Positions 49,054 through 62,234 are shown, counted from the first letter of the stretch. The stretch: 64,000 nt of DNA from Lathyrus oleraceus (GCF_024323335.1 NC_066581.1:227122539-227186538), one strand, 5' to 3'. Notes: generated by a model from the sequence alone, not told the origin. Numbers and translations: made by a program.

Positions 49054-49799
49054 CTTATCAGCATAAATTTGACACTTGTGGCATTTCTTCACAAATTTGC
49101 GACAGTCATATTCCATTGTTAGCCAATAGTAACCTGATCGCAACATCTTCTTTGCCATAGCATGTCCATTGGAATGAGTACTAAAGGAACCTTTATGCAC
49201 TTCAGTCATTAACAAGTCTGCTTCGTGTCTATCCACGCATCTAAGCAAAACCATGTCGAAGTTTCTCTTGTAGAGTATATCACTATTTAAGTAGAAATTT
49301 CTGGCTAATCTTCTCAAAGTCTTCTTATCTTTCAAAGATGCCCCAGGCGGGTAAATCTGACTTTGGAGGAAACATTTGATGTCGTAATACCACGGCTTCT
49401 CGTCTTTAATCTCTTCAACAGCAAACACATGAGTTGGCCTATCAAGACGCATCACAGATAAATTGGGACCTTCATTCTAATATTTTACTACAATCATTGA
49501 CGCCAACGTTGCAAGAGCATATACCATCCGGTTCTCATCTCGAGGGATATGATGAAATTCAACCTTTGTAAAGAAAGTTGAAATCCTTCTCGCATAATCT
49601 CTATATGGTACTAAACCGGGTTGATTTGTCTCCCATTCTCCTTTGATCTGATTCACAACCAAAGTTAAATCACCGAAGACATCCAAATACTTGATTTTGA
49701 GATTCATGGCCTCTTCAAGCCCCATAATGCAAGCTTCATATTCTACCATGTTGTTTATACACTTGAAACTCAATCTAGCTGTAAATGGTAGATGCGTGT
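49054..49799 (-). pseudogene. Element B: Ogre-like pol fragment (RNase H end to integrase zinc domain)
   Basis: From 49799 leftward the frame encodes the second RNase H (THLPFTARLSFKC ... VEYEACIMGLE ... RDENRM). After an in-frame stop near 49477 comes the link to integrase (RLDRPTHVFAVEEIKDEKP) and the zinc-binding domain (HKGSFSTHSNGHAM ... CHKCQIYADK). It ends abruptly at 49054, where LTR A begins, and on the right at 49799, where LTR C begins. It is highly similar to E's pol, so B belongs to the same lineage. The remaining halves should lie outside the window on both sides. Confidence 0.9.
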
Positions 49800-51824
49800 T
49801 GTAAGACCCCAATTTTGACCCTAAGATCCCTCATGGCATCATAACATTGCATTTGCATTGCCTCAAGGATCTTTAGCATCTTGGTTCCCTTTGCCTTTGG
49901 GTGGGACTCCTTTTGATTGGTTTGAGATCACCAAGCATGCTTGAATTATACATCATTGTTTCTCTTACTTTTGTTCACTAACCAAAAGCACAAAAATGTA
50001 TCACTAACATCTTTTGTTTGAAGCTTGAGTATCATCCAAGACACTTTGTGGGTTCTATTTAGATGATCAGTAAACACAAGGGAATGGCTTGAGATACTTC
50101 GAACAGGTTCAAATGGGGTCTATTCGTCAGTCAAAACGTTAATCTTGAAGGAGCAAAAGTTTGTTCATGAGCTGTCATGCTCGCTAGGTGAAGCCCACGT
50201 GTTTAAAAAAAAGAACGAAAAAAAAGAACGAAAAAAATAAATAATAATAATAATAAATAAATAAAATATAACAGAAAATTTTTGGACTTGGGCCTCTCTC
50301 ATTTGAGCCCACAGGTCCACAAAAATCAGGTTATAAATTCAGAGTTTCAGTGAAACAAAATTTCATTCTATTCCTATTACCCTGACAGGGAAAAAGATAG
50401 TGAGAGAAGAGCTAACAGAGTTCAGAGCAACCTCCGGACACTGAAGGGAACTCATCGGCAAAGAACCAATTCCCTCTCTTATAAACCCTGAGGTTATTCT
50501 ACAAACCCCGGTGCAATCCAATTTCATTCAATCTCTCCAAACAGGTTTGCCTTATTCCCATTACTTTATGCTTTTAATTTGAATGCTCTGAATGTATGAG
50601 GTATTATGGGTGAATTTGATACCCTTTTGATGCATGTGTTTGACAAGAGGTTTAGGCCTCCTACCCTTGGTTGCTTTTTGTGAGCTTTTTGTGAATTTTA
50701 ATGGCATGATTCATGTGGTTAAATTTTGATTTGGGGGCAAGTCTTGATTACCCTATCTTGTTTCTCTAACCTGTTTGTTGAGTTTTGTTTTGTGAGGGCT
50801 CATATGACTCTTGCAGAGATGGCTTGCCTGGTGTTCCACTTTATTTGTGGGATACCACTTGGAGGTTTATTCCGATTACCTGTACTGACTCACTTTCTTT
50901 GATGGTGCTAGCTTGAGAGATCTCTAGGTTTCTTATCTCTTTAATTGATGTTACTTCGGATCTTTATCCGTGTGGTACTTTTACCTCTTTCCCATATTTT
51001 GCTGTTTTCTTAGCTGGAAAACCTCGATATGAGGCCATGTTTTGGTGTGTTACTTTTGTCCGGTCGGTCAGTGGAGGGGGGTCCACCTTTCTGAATCCCC
51101 ACTTGTTGTCATGAGCTCACCCTGTCCAGGGTTAAGAGCTATGAGGTCTTATCCTCGTTACCCTTTTTCATTGATTTTTCTTCTCCTAAGAACACGTTTA
51201 CTCCTTCTACTACAGGTGAGTAAGTCTCCAAAGGTCGAGCATCCGGTAGATTGCGTAGTAATGTCGTTCAACCCTTAACCCGTAGTTAGTCGAACTACGT
51301 TTTGCTCTGATTTTCATCTCAGATGAGATACGTAGGCATAAGATGCGATGTCTTAGCGAGCACACTCCTCTTTAACCCGTAGGTAGTCGAGCTACGAAGA
51401 CTCTGATTCTCAGATTCAGATGAGATACGTATGCAGTGGATGCGATATCCGTGCGAGTCATTTTCTTTTGACCCTTCTTTTAGTAAGTAGTACATTAAAT
51501 AAACATACACGCTTTTCTCATCCCTTCAATCATGTTTGCACAAATAAATTTTCACAAAAAACAACAACCTTTGCAACAAATGTGAAAAGGGCTCCCTAGG
51601 AGTACCTAGGATGTTTTGGGTGCCTAACACCTTCCCATTGCATAACCAACCCCCTTACCCAGATCTCTGACATTTTTACTAGTTTTTGATTCGATAAAAC
51701 TTTTAGGTTTTTGTTCGCTTTCTAACCATTCCTTTGGATAAATAGAAGTGCGGTGGCGACTCGACTTGTATGATTTACCTTGGATTTAGCCAATATCTCT
51801 AATGGTAACGAAAATCCCGCTACA
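49800..51824 (+). repeat. 5' LTR of element C (2025 bp)
   Basis: Starts TGTAAGACCCCAATTTTGAC and ends GCTACA. It is about half the length of E's LTR but with similar ends. It has two CTACG...ACGTA modules (51291-51337, 51388-51435), the GGGTGCCTAACACCTTCCC box (about 51618) and PBS-like TGGCGACTC (51754-51762). An A-rich simple stretch lies at about 50200-50275. Confidence 0.92.
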
Positions 51825-51830
51825 GAAAAG

Positions 51831-51848
51831 TGGGGACTCTGCTGGGGA
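51831..51848 (+). promoter_or_regulatory. Primer-binding site of element C
   Basis: TGGGGACTCTGCTGGGGA after a GAAAAG spacer. It differs from E's site at one base (G for C at position 4). Confidence 0.82.
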
Positions 51849-52695
51849 TAGATGTATTTGCCTAGTGGGTTTTGCCGACTTTTCATGCTTGTTGTATTGT
51901 ATTTGTTTTGTGACATATTTTTGTGCAATTTGGGATTACTGTATTGTATGTAATGATTGAATTGCTTGATATTAATTCCTTGTATGCTTGGTGCTCTTTG
52001 TGAGATGAGTTCTATACCCGAACTGGAGTGCACTTAGGATAGGAGAATGGCATAGTCTTGTCGACTTGTGTGGAGTTATTCCTTAGCAAGTTGACTTGCA
52101 AGTCCATTCACTTGGTGGAGGTTATGTTGGGATCAATAATGTCACACAAGTAAGTTGTGGTTGGACATTACTCTTTCCAATATGGACCTTAGAAGCCAAG
52201 GACCTTAGTTTACCAAACCCATCTTGGCCTATTCGTAGGATGTAGTGCGAAAGTCATTCAAGTGTAAGATTTGATATGATTGTTACGCGATACTACACTC
52301 ATAAGAGTCTCTCTTGAGAATATTTTTGGAATACGAGTATTCGTTTCTCCGATAATATCCAAAAGATGGGATGATGACTATGGGAACCTTTTCTAGAACA
52401 TGTTTGGCAGGTTTAAACCTTAGTACACTCCCTTTGGGTGGTTCTTAACCGAGACTCCATGCTCGTGACTTGCAACAAACCCTTGATTCATGGTTGATCC
52501 GTTCATGTATCCTTAATATCAATGGAACCTGGGTGTCCATAAGGTGTAAACCATAATCCACCAAAATGGATGGTTGATATTAAGGATAACATGATCCATC
52601 CCATGACCTTTGTTTGGTGTGCTTTGCTTGATCCTTGAGTGTGATTGTTGCATTCTTGCATTCATGCACCCATTTGCATTCATATCATCAAAATA
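51849..52695 (+). other. 5' UTR of element C
   Basis: Closely parallels E's leader, with several small deletions. There is no credible gene. Confidence 0.8.
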
Positions 52696-53573
52696 ATGAG
52701 AAAATTTTCAAGGAACTTAAGAGGTCTATTTGCAAAATTTTCAGACATGGAAAGACAAAGAAGGAATACAAAGAAGTACAGTTTCAGACAACCAGACTTG
52801 AAAGAGTTAAGGAATTTGACATCTTATGTATTAGATCCTTTGGGTTTCAAGGCTCGTTTTGGGCAGCTTCTTCCTCTTCTGACTACTCAGGTGGATGAAG
52901 GATTGGTGAGTGTATTGGTGCAGTTTTATGATCCCTTGTACCGTTGCTTCACGTTTCCGGATTTTCAGCTTTTGCCTACACTTGAGGAGTATGCTTATCT
53001 TGTGGGTATACCTATTCTAGACCAGTTGTCGTTCAGTGGCTTGGAGAGTATTCCTACTTCTCAAGAGATAGTTGACATGTTACACATAGATGAATCTCTG
53101 GTTGGTGCTCATATGACTACCAAAGGTGGAATTCAAGGTCTCCCTTCTGAGTTCCTCATTGCTCAAGCTACTATATATGGGAAGGTCATGAGTGAGGACG
53201 CCTTTAAGGCCATATTTGTACTTCTCATCTATGGGTTAGTGTTATTCCCCAACATCGACAAGTTTGTGGATGTGAATGCTATTAGGATTTTCTCTACTCT
53301 TAATCCCATTTTGACTCTGTTGGGTGACACTTACTTTTCTTTGCATATGAGGAATACAAAGGGTGGTGGTGCCATTGTGTGTTGTTTACCTCTGTTGTAT
53401 AAGTGGTTTATTTCTCACTTACCTCGGACGGTCGCTTTCAAGGAGAACAAGGAATGTCTACGGTGATCCACGAGACTTATGTCTCTCACTAATGATGATA
53501 TCTCTTAGTACAATCGCGTGTATGATGGTGTGCGGACTATTGACTCTTGTGGCGAATTCTCCAATGTACCTCT
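52696..53573 (+). pseudogene. Element C ORF1, 5' part
   Basis: An ATG at 52696 starts MRKFSRNLRGLFAKFSDMER, colinear with E's ORF1, whose own ATG position reads ATA here. The protein continues through LPTLEEYAYLVGIPIL and LPLLYKWFISHLP. In-frame stops appear at 53464-53466 and near 53506, before element D cuts the frame at 53574. The two stops are in a short stretch otherwise well conserved with E. Function is unknown, as for E. Confidence 0.9.
53569..53573. repeat. Target-site duplication of element D, left
   Basis: CCTCT here and again at 62230-62234 is a perfect 5-bp duplication inside C's ORF1. Confidence 0.95.
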
Positions 53574-55632
53574 TGTAACACCCTTCTAAAATACCCCAAA
53601 TATTCAATTAAAATACTAAACATGTTAATCAGAGTAATTATGCCCCGAAGGGTGTCACACAATCATTTCACAAACATTTATCAAAACATCCTGTCATGCT
53701 CATTTATTTATCAAATAAAACAGTTGCATAATACGCAGCGGATACAAAACATCAACAGTCAAAGCATGTACTACATTACATGTAAAGTTGATCGACAACT
53801 AAATTAAAACATAGTCAAACATCCCCTCCCGATGTTACATCTACCAGAGCATGACCCACTAAGGACGACACTAGACTCCATAGCACTAGCTTCTACTCAA
53901 CTCACTGCTCGTTACCTGAAAGATAGTTGTAAGGGTGAGTTCTTCAATCAATATAATAAGCATTATAGAACAACATGTAATGCTAAGTAAATAACACATT
54001 AATTCACCCTAATCAAATTACGCACTCAGCAACGGCAATATCCATCCAACCATCATATTCAACAGTAAAAATCTCAATCATATTCAACATTAACAACACA
54101 ACACACAACACACATATGATACTGGAATGCATCCATTCATATCATATGCCATACATTCATTGTGCAATGAGACTCTTATGCATGCGGTACCGACTATGTT
54201 GTGAACATATAGTTCAACCTCACCGTCCAAATCCAGGCACGGCTACCAAGCTCACTAGTCCCACTCATTTGAGACATAGTGACTCACTCACTAATTCCTC
54301 ACCATGGGAATTAGCTACCACCCCAAATGGGCCATGATATGCACGCTAATCACCTAGCATGCAAACAACAACAACAACAATCAACATGATTTACTCACTA
54401 ATTCCTCACCATGGGAATTAGCTACCACCAGAAGGCCACAATACGCATGCTAATCACCTAGCAATGCAACATCAACGATAATCAAGAATAGACACATGCT
54501 CACACTCTAAGCCATAGAATAGTCTATTCACAAATGCATACATTCACAACATCATGTATACCATTCCACATTATTAACACAATTTATCACAAAAGCATAT
54601 TATATCATGCCAAACAACAACCACAATATTAGCACACAACATTAAAATTAACATTTTTCCACTCTGCAACAGCGTTAACCCGTTAACGCCCTGGGTTAAC
54701 CCGTTAACGCAAGACAGAATACAATTTTTCACTTTTCCAACAGTGTTAACCGGTTAACGCCCTGGGTTAACCGGTTAACGCAAGACAGAATGCAATTCTA
54801 ACAGTATTTCAACAGCGTTAACCCGTTAACGCCCTGGGTTAACCCGTTAACGCAGGACAGAATACACTTTTTGGCAGATTATAACAGCGTTAACCCGTTA
54901 ACGCCCTGGGTTAACCCGTTAACGAAAAACAGAAATTTATCTTTTTAATTTTCAAAACAGTGTTAACCGGTTAACACCCTGGGTTAACCGGTTAACGCAA
55001 GGAAAACAGCAATTTTTCACAATTCATAACAGTGTTAACCGGTTAACACCCTTGGTTAACCGGTTAACGCAAGACAGAAAGCTGTTCCTGCGCTAACACA
55101 GAGCAGAATGCAGAATTCTCCGCATTTTCCGCCGTTGGAGGACTTCCGGACCTCCGATTCCAATTCCGTAAAAAGCTATACGTTCGGGAAATTACAACAC
55201 ACTCAATTACCGACTAAATTTCAACTTCTAACACGGTTCATCCAACAAAATTTCAGCATTCACAATTCCCAATTAGGGTCAATCAACAGCGTATCACTAC
55301 CCATGACATATTATCCCATAATACCCGTTAATTGACGATAAACCCCCCTTACCTGAGTTAATCCGGCGAATCTCTAAGCTCAAGCCCTTCCTTCTTCAAC
55401 CTTCAGCCCTCGCTCTGTCTCTTTGCCCTTTTCCTCTTCTTTCACGATCGTTCTCTGTTTCACGTAAAACCTTTTCTTACCAACTGGGATATTTCCTTAA
55501 GTCCAACTTATATATTTTCCAAAATAATAATCCAATAATAAAAATAATAAAATTTCCAATTATTTAATTAAATTAATAAATAAATTATTAACTCAATTCA
55601 AATAATTATTTTATTATTATCGGGGTGTTACA
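53574..55632 (-). repeat. 3' LTR of element D (left copy)
   Basis: The sense strand starts TGTAACACCCCGATAAT at 55632 and ends GGGTGTTACA at 53574. The terminal inverted repeat is the 8-bp TGTAACAC/GTGTTACA, followed by imperfect extension. It contains a palindrome-rich repeat array (54672-55072). Confidence 0.95.
54672..55072. repeat. Six-unit array of paired GTTAAC palindromes in D's LTR
   Basis: Each roughly 45-base unit holds two copies of GTTAACCCGTTAAC or the perfect palindrome GTTAACCGGTTAAC, separated by GCCCTGG (or GCCCTTGG in one unit) and ending CAAGACAGAA. Units 1, 3 and 4 carry CCCG and units 2, 5 and 6 carry CCGG; both halves of a unit always match in type. The same array is in the right LTR at 61269-61669. 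Confidence 0.92.
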
Positions 55633-55646
55633 ACTCTCCCCCACTA
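55633..55646 (-). promoter_or_regulatory. Polypurine tract of element D
   Basis: The sense strand reads AGTGGGGGAGAGT immediately before the LTR start TGTAACACC. Confidence 0.85.
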
Positions 55647-55674
55647 AAAGAGTTTTCGTCCTCGAAAACATACC

Positions 55675-58600
55675 TCAAGCGAATAACTCCGGATAAGACT
55701 CTTTCATCTGACTCTCAAGTTCCCAAGTCACATTGCCACCTGCTGGTCCTCCCCAAGCTACCTTCACCAAGGCAATCTCTTTACCCCGCAACTGCTTCAA
55801 CTCTCGATCCTCAATCCTCATAGGTGATGTTTCAACAGTCAGGTTATCTCTCACCTGTACATCATCTACTTGGACTACATGCGACGGATCATGAATATAC
55901 CTCCTCAACTGAGACACATGAAAAACCTCATGCAAATTCGCAAGCGACGGCGGTAAAGCGACACGATAGGCTACCTCCCCTATCCTCTCCAAAATCTGAT
56001 AAGGACCAATAAATCGAGGTGTCAACTTCTTCGACTTCAAGGCTCGACCAACACCAGTTATCGGAGTAACACGAAGAAACACATGATCTCCCTCTTGGAA
56101 CTCAAGTGACTTCCTCCTCTTATCGTGATAACTCTTCTGACGACTCTGAGCAATTCTCATCTTCTCCTGAATCATCTTAATCTTTTCCGTAGTTTGTCGA
56201 ACAATCTCCGGTCCAACCACAGCACTCTCACCGGACTCATACCAACATAAAGGTGTCCGACATCTCCTACCATACAAAGCTTCAAACGGTGCCATACCAA
56301 TGCTCGAATGAAAACTATTGTTGTAGGTGAACTCAATCAAAGGCAAATAACAATCCCAAGCACCTCCTTTTTCTAAAACACAAGCTCTCAAAAGATCCTC
56401 CAGTGACTGAATCGTCCTCTCAGTCTGACCATCAGTCTGCGGGTGATATGCAGAACTCAATCTCAGTTTAGTTCCCAAAGCCTTCTGCAGACCCTCCCAG
56501 AACTTCGATGTAAATCTAGGATCTCTGTCCGAAACAATACTCGACGGAATACCATGCAAGCTTACAATCTTCTCAATATACAACTCGGCTAATCTCTCTA
56601 ACGGATAATCCATTCTGATCGGAATGAAATGAGCCGACTTCGTCAATCTGTCCACGATCACCCAAATGGCTTCAAAATTCTTACTTGTCCTCGGTAAACC
56701 AGAAACAAAATCCATACTGATACTATCCCACTTCCACTCTGGAATAGCCAACGGTTGCATTAGCCCAGACGGCTTCTGATGCTCAATCTTTGACTTCTGA
56801 CAAGTCAAACAGGAATAAACAAAACTCGCAATTTCTCTTTTCATTCCCGGCCACCAAAATAACTTCTTCAAATCATGATACATCTTCGTAGCTCCAGGAT
56901 GAATACTCAAGCCACTACGATGTCCTTCTTCCAGAATACTCATCTTAAGTTCAGTAACATCCGGAATACACACCCGACTCCCAAATTTCAAAATACCATT
57001 CTCATCAACTTTGAATTCACCACCTTGACCTTGATTCGCTAATGTCAACTTATCAACCAAAAGCATATCGAATTTCTGACCCTCTCTGATCTCGTCCAGA
57101 ATACCACTTGTTAACTTCAACATTCCCAATTTAACACTATTGTGAGTACTCTCACACACCAAACTCAAGTCTCTAAACTGCTCAATTAAATCCAATTCCT
57201 TAACCATTAACATAGACATATGCAACGATTTCCGACTCAATGCGTCAGCCACAACGTTTGCTTTACCCGGATGGTAATTCAAACCAAAATCATAATCCTT
57301 CAGAAATTCTAACCATCTCCTCTGTCTCATATTCAGCTCTTTCTGATCAAACAAATACTTTAAACTCTTATGGTCACTGAAAACCTCAAATCTTGACCCG
57401 TACAAATAATGCCTCCATAACTTCAGAACAAATACCACAGCTGCCAACTCCAAATCATGCGTCGGATAGTTCCTCTCATGAACCCTTAGTTGTCTCGAAG
57501 CATAAGCTATAACCTGCTTATTCTGCATCAACACACCACCTAAACCCAACAATGAAGCATCACAGTAAACCTCAAATGGTTCCGACGAACTCGGTAATAT
57601 CAGAATAGGAGCAGTAGTCAACCTTCTCTTTAACTCTTGGAAACCTCCTTCACATTTTGAGTCCCAAACAAACGCTTGCCCCTTTCTGGTCAACATTGTC
57701 AACGGTAACGCCAACTTAGAGAATCCCTCAATAAACTTCCTATAGTAACCTGCAAGTCCAAGAAAACTTCTTATCTCAGAAACTGACTTCGGAGCTTCCC
57801 ATTTAGACACCGCTTCTATCTTAGAAGGATCAACAGCAACACCACCTCTTGAAATCACATGACCAAGAAAACTAACCTCTTCTAACCAAAATTCACATTT
57901 TGAGAGTTTAGCAAATAACTTCTTTTCTCGTAGAACTTCCAACACCACTCTCAAATGCTCAGCATGTTCTTCTTCAGATTTCGAATACACCAAAATGTCA
58001 TCAATAAACACCACAACAAACTGATCTAGATACGGATGAAAAATCCTATTCATATACTCCATGAATACTCCAGGCGCATTAGTCACCCCAAAAGGCATTA
58101 CAGAATACTCATAATGTCCATACCTTGTTCTGAAAGCAGTCTTCTGAATATCTTCAGTCTTCACACGTATCTGATGATACCCAGATCTCAAATCTATCTT
58201 GCTGAACACACTAGCACCAACCAATTGATCCATCAAATCATCAATCCTCGGTAAAGGATACCGATTCTTGATCGTCACTTTATTCAGTTGTCTGTAATCC
58301 ACACACAACCTCATAGTACCTTCTTTCTTCTTAACCAACAACACTGGTGCACCCCACGGTGACACACTCGGACGAATAAATTTCTTATCCAACAAATCTT
58401 CCAACTGACTCTTCAATTCAGCTAGCTCAACAGCAGACATACGATAAGGAGCCATCGATATCGGTCTAGTACCAGGTACCAAATCAATCGAGAACTCAAC
58501 TTCACGCTCTGGCGGTAATTCATTCACTTCTTCCGGAAACACATCAGGAAAATCACGCACCACAGCTAGATCACCAATCACCAGTTTATCTTTAGCCTCC

Positions 58601-60144
58601 AAAGTCGCTAACAGCATAAACAACTCTGCCTCATCTGCTACTTCCTCATTCACCTGCCTCGCTGATAGAAACAAACTCTTGCCTTCCTCAATCTCAGGAA
58701 ATATCACAGTCTTATCAAAACAATTGATAGAAACCCGGTTAAACACCAACCAGTTCATACCCAAGATAACATCAATCTGCACTAATGGAAGACACACAAG
58801 GTCTATCTCAAAGTTCCTACCACAAATACTCAAAGGGCAACTTAAACAAATTGAAGTAGTAGTCACTGAACCCTTCGCAGGAGTGTCAATCACCATACTA
58901 CCAAACATCTCAGATATTTCTAACTTAAGTTTCACAGCACAATCCAAAGATATAAAGGAATGAGTAGCACCGGTGTCAATAATAGCTACAAGAGGAAAGC
59001 CATTAATATAACACGTACCTCGGATCAAACGCTCATCTGCAAAAGTCTCAGAACCTGATAAAGCAAAAACCTTGCCTCCCGACTGATTCTCTTTCTTTGG
59101 CTTAGGACACTGTGGACTGATATGACCCACCTCTCCACAGTTGAAGCAAGTCACAGTCTTCAACCGGCAATCTGCAGCCAAATGACCACCTTTTCCACAT
59201 TTGAAACACTTCTTCTCATTACTGGTACACTCATGGATACGATGTCCAGCCTGACCACATCTGTAACACTTAGCAGGAGCACTAGAATCTCCTCCACTAG
59301 GCCTCTTCATTCCACTCTGCCTCTGAAAACCTTTGCCAGCTGCATACGGTTTCCCACGATCAACCTGATTCTTACCCTTCCTATCAACCCTCTGCTGATA
59401 GCTCTCTGCTCTGGCTTTGGAATCCTGTTCAAAAATCCTGCAACAGTCAACCAAATCAGAAAACACCCTGATTCGCTGATATCCAATTGCCTGCTTGATC
59501 TCGGGACGCAACCCGTTCTCAAACTTCACACACTTCGAAAATTCTCCAGCAGCCTCACTATAAGGAGTATAGTACTTTGACAGCTCTGTGAACTTCGCAG
59601 CATACTCAGTAACAGACCTGTTACCCTGCTTCAATTCCAAGAATTCTATCTCTTTCTTCCCTCTGACATCCTCTGGAAAGTACTTCCTCAGGAATCTTTC
59701 CCTGAACACAGCCCAAGTAATCTCAGCATTTCCAGCAGTTTCCAACTCAGTGCGGGTAGCAACCCACCAATCATCAGCTTCTTCTGACAGCATATGTGTA
59801 CCGAACCTGACCTTCTGGTTATCAGCACACTCAGTTACTCTGAAGATCCTCTCTATCTCTTTCAACCACTTCTGAGCACCATCTGGATCGTATGCTCCTT
59901 TGAACATCGGAGGATTGTTCTTCTGGAACTCACTCAACTGACGAGCAGCTCCCATCCCCACAACATTCGGATTTCCTCCAAGTACTCCAGCCAGCATACC
60001 CAGAGCCTCAGCAATCGCAGCATCATCTCTACCTCTTCCAGCCATCTCTATTCTGAAAACCCAACAACTAAAACAAATAAGTACTGATAGGGTTACACAA
60101 CACCTATCCCGTACAGGGAAAACAGAATAATTACGACTCGACAC
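55675..60144 (-). CDS. gag-pol: Element D Gag-Pol polyprotein with chromodomain
   Basis: This single open frame of 1489 codons encodes particle proteins and all enzymes for reverse transcription and integration. Gag lies at about 70-245. Three CCHC zinc knuckles follow at about 293-306, 313-326 and 333-346. Protease has DTGA at 390-393. Reverse transcriptase spans about 565-760 with IDD at 714-716. RNase H has D862, E899 and D924. The integrase zinc site is H1075, H1082, C1112 and C1115, and its core is D1145, D1207 and E1242. A C-terminal chromodomain lies at about 1440-1489 ([20 protein letters not shown]), expected to steer integration to marked chromatin. The likelier start is the ATG at 60045 (MAGRGRDD), because the first 33 residues look like translated leader. 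No frameshift or stop is seen. Confidence 0.96.
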   Translation of the reverse strand: MSSRNYSVFPVRDRCCVTLSVLICFSCWVFRIEMAGRGRDDAAIAEALGMLAGVLGGNPNVVGMGAARQLSEFQKNNPPMFKGAYDPDGAQKWLKEIERIFRVTECADNQKVRFGTHMLSEEADDWWVATRTELETAGNAEITWAVFRERFLRKYFPEDVRGKKEIEFLELKQGNRSVTEYAAKFTELSKYYTPYSEAAGEFSKCVKFENGLRPEIKQAIGYQRIRVFSDLVDCCRIFEQDSKARAESYQQRVDRKGKNQVDRGKPYAAGKGFQRQSGMKRPSGGDSSAPAKCYRCGQAGHRIHECTSNEKKCFKCGKGGHLAADCRLKTVTCFNCGEVGHISPQCPKPKKENQSGGKVFALSGSETFADERLIRGTCYINGFPLVAIIDTGATHSFISLDCAVKLKLEISEMFGSMVIDTPAKGSVTTTSICLSCPLSICGRNFEIDLVCLPLVQIDVILGMNWLVFNRVSINCFDKTVIFPEIEEGKSLFLSARQVNEEVADEAELFMLLATLEAKDKLVIGDLAVVRDFPDVFPEEVNELPPEREVEFSIDLVPGTRPISMAPYRMSAVELAELKSQLEDLLDKKFIRPSVSPWGAPVLLVKKKEGTMRLCVDYRQLNKVTIKNRYPLPRIDDLMDQLVGASVFSKIDLRSGYHQIRVKTEDIQKTAFRTRYGHYEYSVMPFGVTNAPGVFMEYMNRIFHPYLDQFVVVFIDDILVYSKSEEEHAEHLRVVLEVLREKKLFAKLSKCEFWLEEVSFLGHVISRGGVAVDPSKIEAVSKWEAPKSVSEIRSFLGLAGYYRKFIEGFSKLALPLTMLTRKGQAFVWDSKCEGGFQELKRRLTTAPILILPSSSEPFEVYCDASLLGLGGVLMQNKQVIAYASRQLRVHERNYPTHDLELAAVVFVLKLWRHYLYGSRFEVFSDHKSLKYLFDQKELNMRQRRWLEFLKDYDFGLNYHPGKANVVADALSRKSLHMSMLMVKELDLIEQFRDLSLVCESTHNSVKLGMLKLTSGILDEIREGQKFDMLLVDKLTLANQGQGGEFKVDENGILKFGSRVCIPDVTELKMSILEEGHRSGLSIHPGATKMYHDLKKLFWWPGMKREIASFVYSCLTCQKSKIEHQKPSGLMQPLAIPEWKWDSISMDFVSGLPRTSKNFEAIWVIVDRLTKSAHFIPIRMDYPLERLAELYIEKIVSLHGIPSSIVSDRDPRFTSKFWEGLQKALGTKLRLSSAYHPQTDGQTERTIQSLEDLLRACVLEKGGAWDCYLPLIEFTYNNSFHSSIGMAPFEALYGRRCRTPLCWYESGESAVVGPEIVRQTTEKIKMIQEKMRIAQSRQKSYHDKRRKSLEFQEGDHVFLRVTPITGVGRALKSKKLTPRFIGPYQILERIGEVAYRVALPPSLANLHEVFHVSQLRRYIHDPSHVVQVDDVQVRDNLTVETSPMRIEDRELKQLRGKEIALVKVAWGGPAGGNVTWELESQMKESYPELFA

Positions 60145-60154
60145 AACCGACTAT

Positions 60155-60166
60155 GCTCTGATACCA
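60155..60166 (-). promoter_or_regulatory. Primer-binding site of element D (initiator Met tRNA)
   Basis: The sense strand reads TGGTATCAGAGC four bases after the LTR end. This is the usual plant initiator-tRNA-Met site, unlike the tRNA-Arg site of the surrounding Ogre-like elements. Confidence 0.95.
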
Positions 60167-60170
60167 CTAA

Positions 60171-62229
60171 TGTAACACCCTTCTAAAATACCCCAAATAT
60201 TCAATTAAAATACTAAACATGTTAATCAGAGTAATTATGCCCCGAAGGGTGTCACACAATCATTTCACAAACATTTATCAAAACATCCTGTCATGCTCAT
60301 TTATTTATCAAATAAAACAGTTGCATAATACGCAGCGGATACAAAACATCAACAGTCAAAGCATGTACTACATTACATGTAAAGTTGATCGACAACTAAA
60401 TTAAAACATAGTCAAACATCCCCTCCCGATGTTACATCTACCAGAGCATGACCCACTAAGGACGACACTAGACTCCATAGCACTAGCTTCTACTCAACTC
60501 ACTGCTCGTTACCTGAAAGATAGTTGTAAGGGTGAGTTCTTCAATCAATATAATAAGCATTATAGAACAACATGTAATGCTAAGTAAATAACACATTAAT
60601 TCACCCTAATCAAATTACGCACTCAGCAACGGCAATATCCATCCAACCATCATATTCAACAGTAAAAATCTCAATCATATTCAACATTAACAACACAACA
60701 CACAACACACATATGATACTGGAATGCATCCATTCATATCATATGCCATACATTCATTGTGCAATGAGACTCTTATGCATGCGGTACCGACTATGTTGTG
60801 AACATATAGTTCAACCTCACCGTCCAAATCCAGGCACGGCTACCAAGCTCACTAGTCCCACTCATTTGAGACATAGTGACTCACTCACTAATTCCTCACC
60901 ATGGGAATTAGCTACCACCCCAAATGGGCCATGATATGCACGCTAATCACCTAGCATGCAAACAACAACAACAACAATCAACATGATTTACTCACTAATT
61001 CCTCACCATGGGAATTAGCTACCACCAGAAGGCCACAATACGCATGCTAATCACCTAGCAATGCAACATCAACGATAATCAAGAATAGACACATGCTCAC
61101 ACTCTAAGCCATAGAATAGTCTATTCACAAATGCATACATTCACAACATCATGTATACCATTCCACATTATTAACACAATTTATCACAAAAGCATATTAT
61201 ATCATGCCAAACAACAACCACAATATTAGCACACAACATTAAAATTAACATTTTTCCACTCTGCAACAGCGTTAACCCGTTAACGCCCTGGGTTAACCCG
61301 TTAACGCAAGACAGAATACAATTTTTCACTTTTCCAACAGTGTTAACCGGTTAACGCCCTGGGTTAACCGGTTAACGCAAGACAGAATGCAATTCTAACA
61401 GTATTTCAACAGCGTTAACCCGTTAACGCCCTGGGTTAACCCGTTAACGCAGGACAGAATACACTTTTTGGCAGATTATAACAGCGTTAACCCGTTAACG
61501 CCCTGGGTTAACCCGTTAACGAAAAACAGAAATTTATCTTTTTAATTTTCAAAACAGTGTTAACCGGTTAACACCCTGGGTTAACCGGTTAACGCAAGGA
61601 AAACAGCAATTTTTCACAATTCATAACAGTGTTAACCGGTTAACACCCTTGGTTAACCGGTTAACGCAAGACAGAAAGCTGTTCCTGCGCTAACACAGAG
61701 CAGAATGCAGAATTCTCCGCATTTTCCGCCGTTGGAGGACTTCCGGACCTCCGATTCCAATTCCGTAAAAAGCTATACGTTCGGGAAATTACAACACACT
61801 CAATTACCGACTAAATTTCAACTTCTAACACGGTTCATCCAACAAAATTTCAGCATTCACAATTCCCAATTAGGGTCAATCAACAGCGTATCACTACCCA
61901 TGACATATTATCCCATAATACCCGTTAATTGACGATAAACCCCCCTTACCTGAGTTAATCCGGCGAATCTCTAAGCTCAAGCCCTTCCTTCTTCAACCTT
62001 CAGCCCTCGCTCTGTCTCTTTGCCCTTTTCCTCTTCTTTCACGATCGTTCTCTGTTTCACGTAAAACCTTTTCTTACCAACTGGGATATTTCCTTAAGTC
62101 CAACTTATATATTTTCCAAAATAATAATCCAATAATAAAAATAATAAAATTTCCAATTATTTAATTAAATTAATAAATAAATTATTAACTCAATTCAAAT
62201 AATTATTTTATTATTATCGGGGTGTTACA
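60171..62229 (-). repeat. 5' LTR of element D (right copy)
   Basis: Identical by eye to 53574-55632, including the palindrome array (61269-61669) and all spurious small frames. An AT-rich stretch near 62115-62215 lies at its sense 5' end. It provides the promoter in principle, but I cannot place a TATA box confidently. Confidence 0.95.
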
Positions 62230-62234
62230 CCTCT
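62230..62234. repeat. Target-site duplication of element D, right
   Basis: CCTCT, matching 53569-53573. Confidence 0.95.

Larger units (their letters stand above)
53574..62229 (-). mobile_element. Element D: intact chromodomain Ty3/gypsy retrotransposon (8.66 kb)
   Basis: Two 2059-bp LTRs at a constant offset of 6597, no difference seen by eye, perfect target duplication, initiator-Met-type primer site, polypurine tract and an uninterrupted polyprotein on the minus strand. The C-terminal chromodomain and the domain order PR-RT-RH-INT place it among plant chromoviruses, most like the Tekay/Del group. Everything needed for mobility appears present, so it is a recent and possibly autonomous insertion. 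Confidence 0.95.

Noticed and set aside
60046..60144. First 33 residues of D's long frame as part of Gag or as a signal peptide
   Set aside because: The stretch is hydrophobic and Cys-rich but lies in the leader just after the primer site; MAGRGRDD at 60045 is a more typical Gag start.
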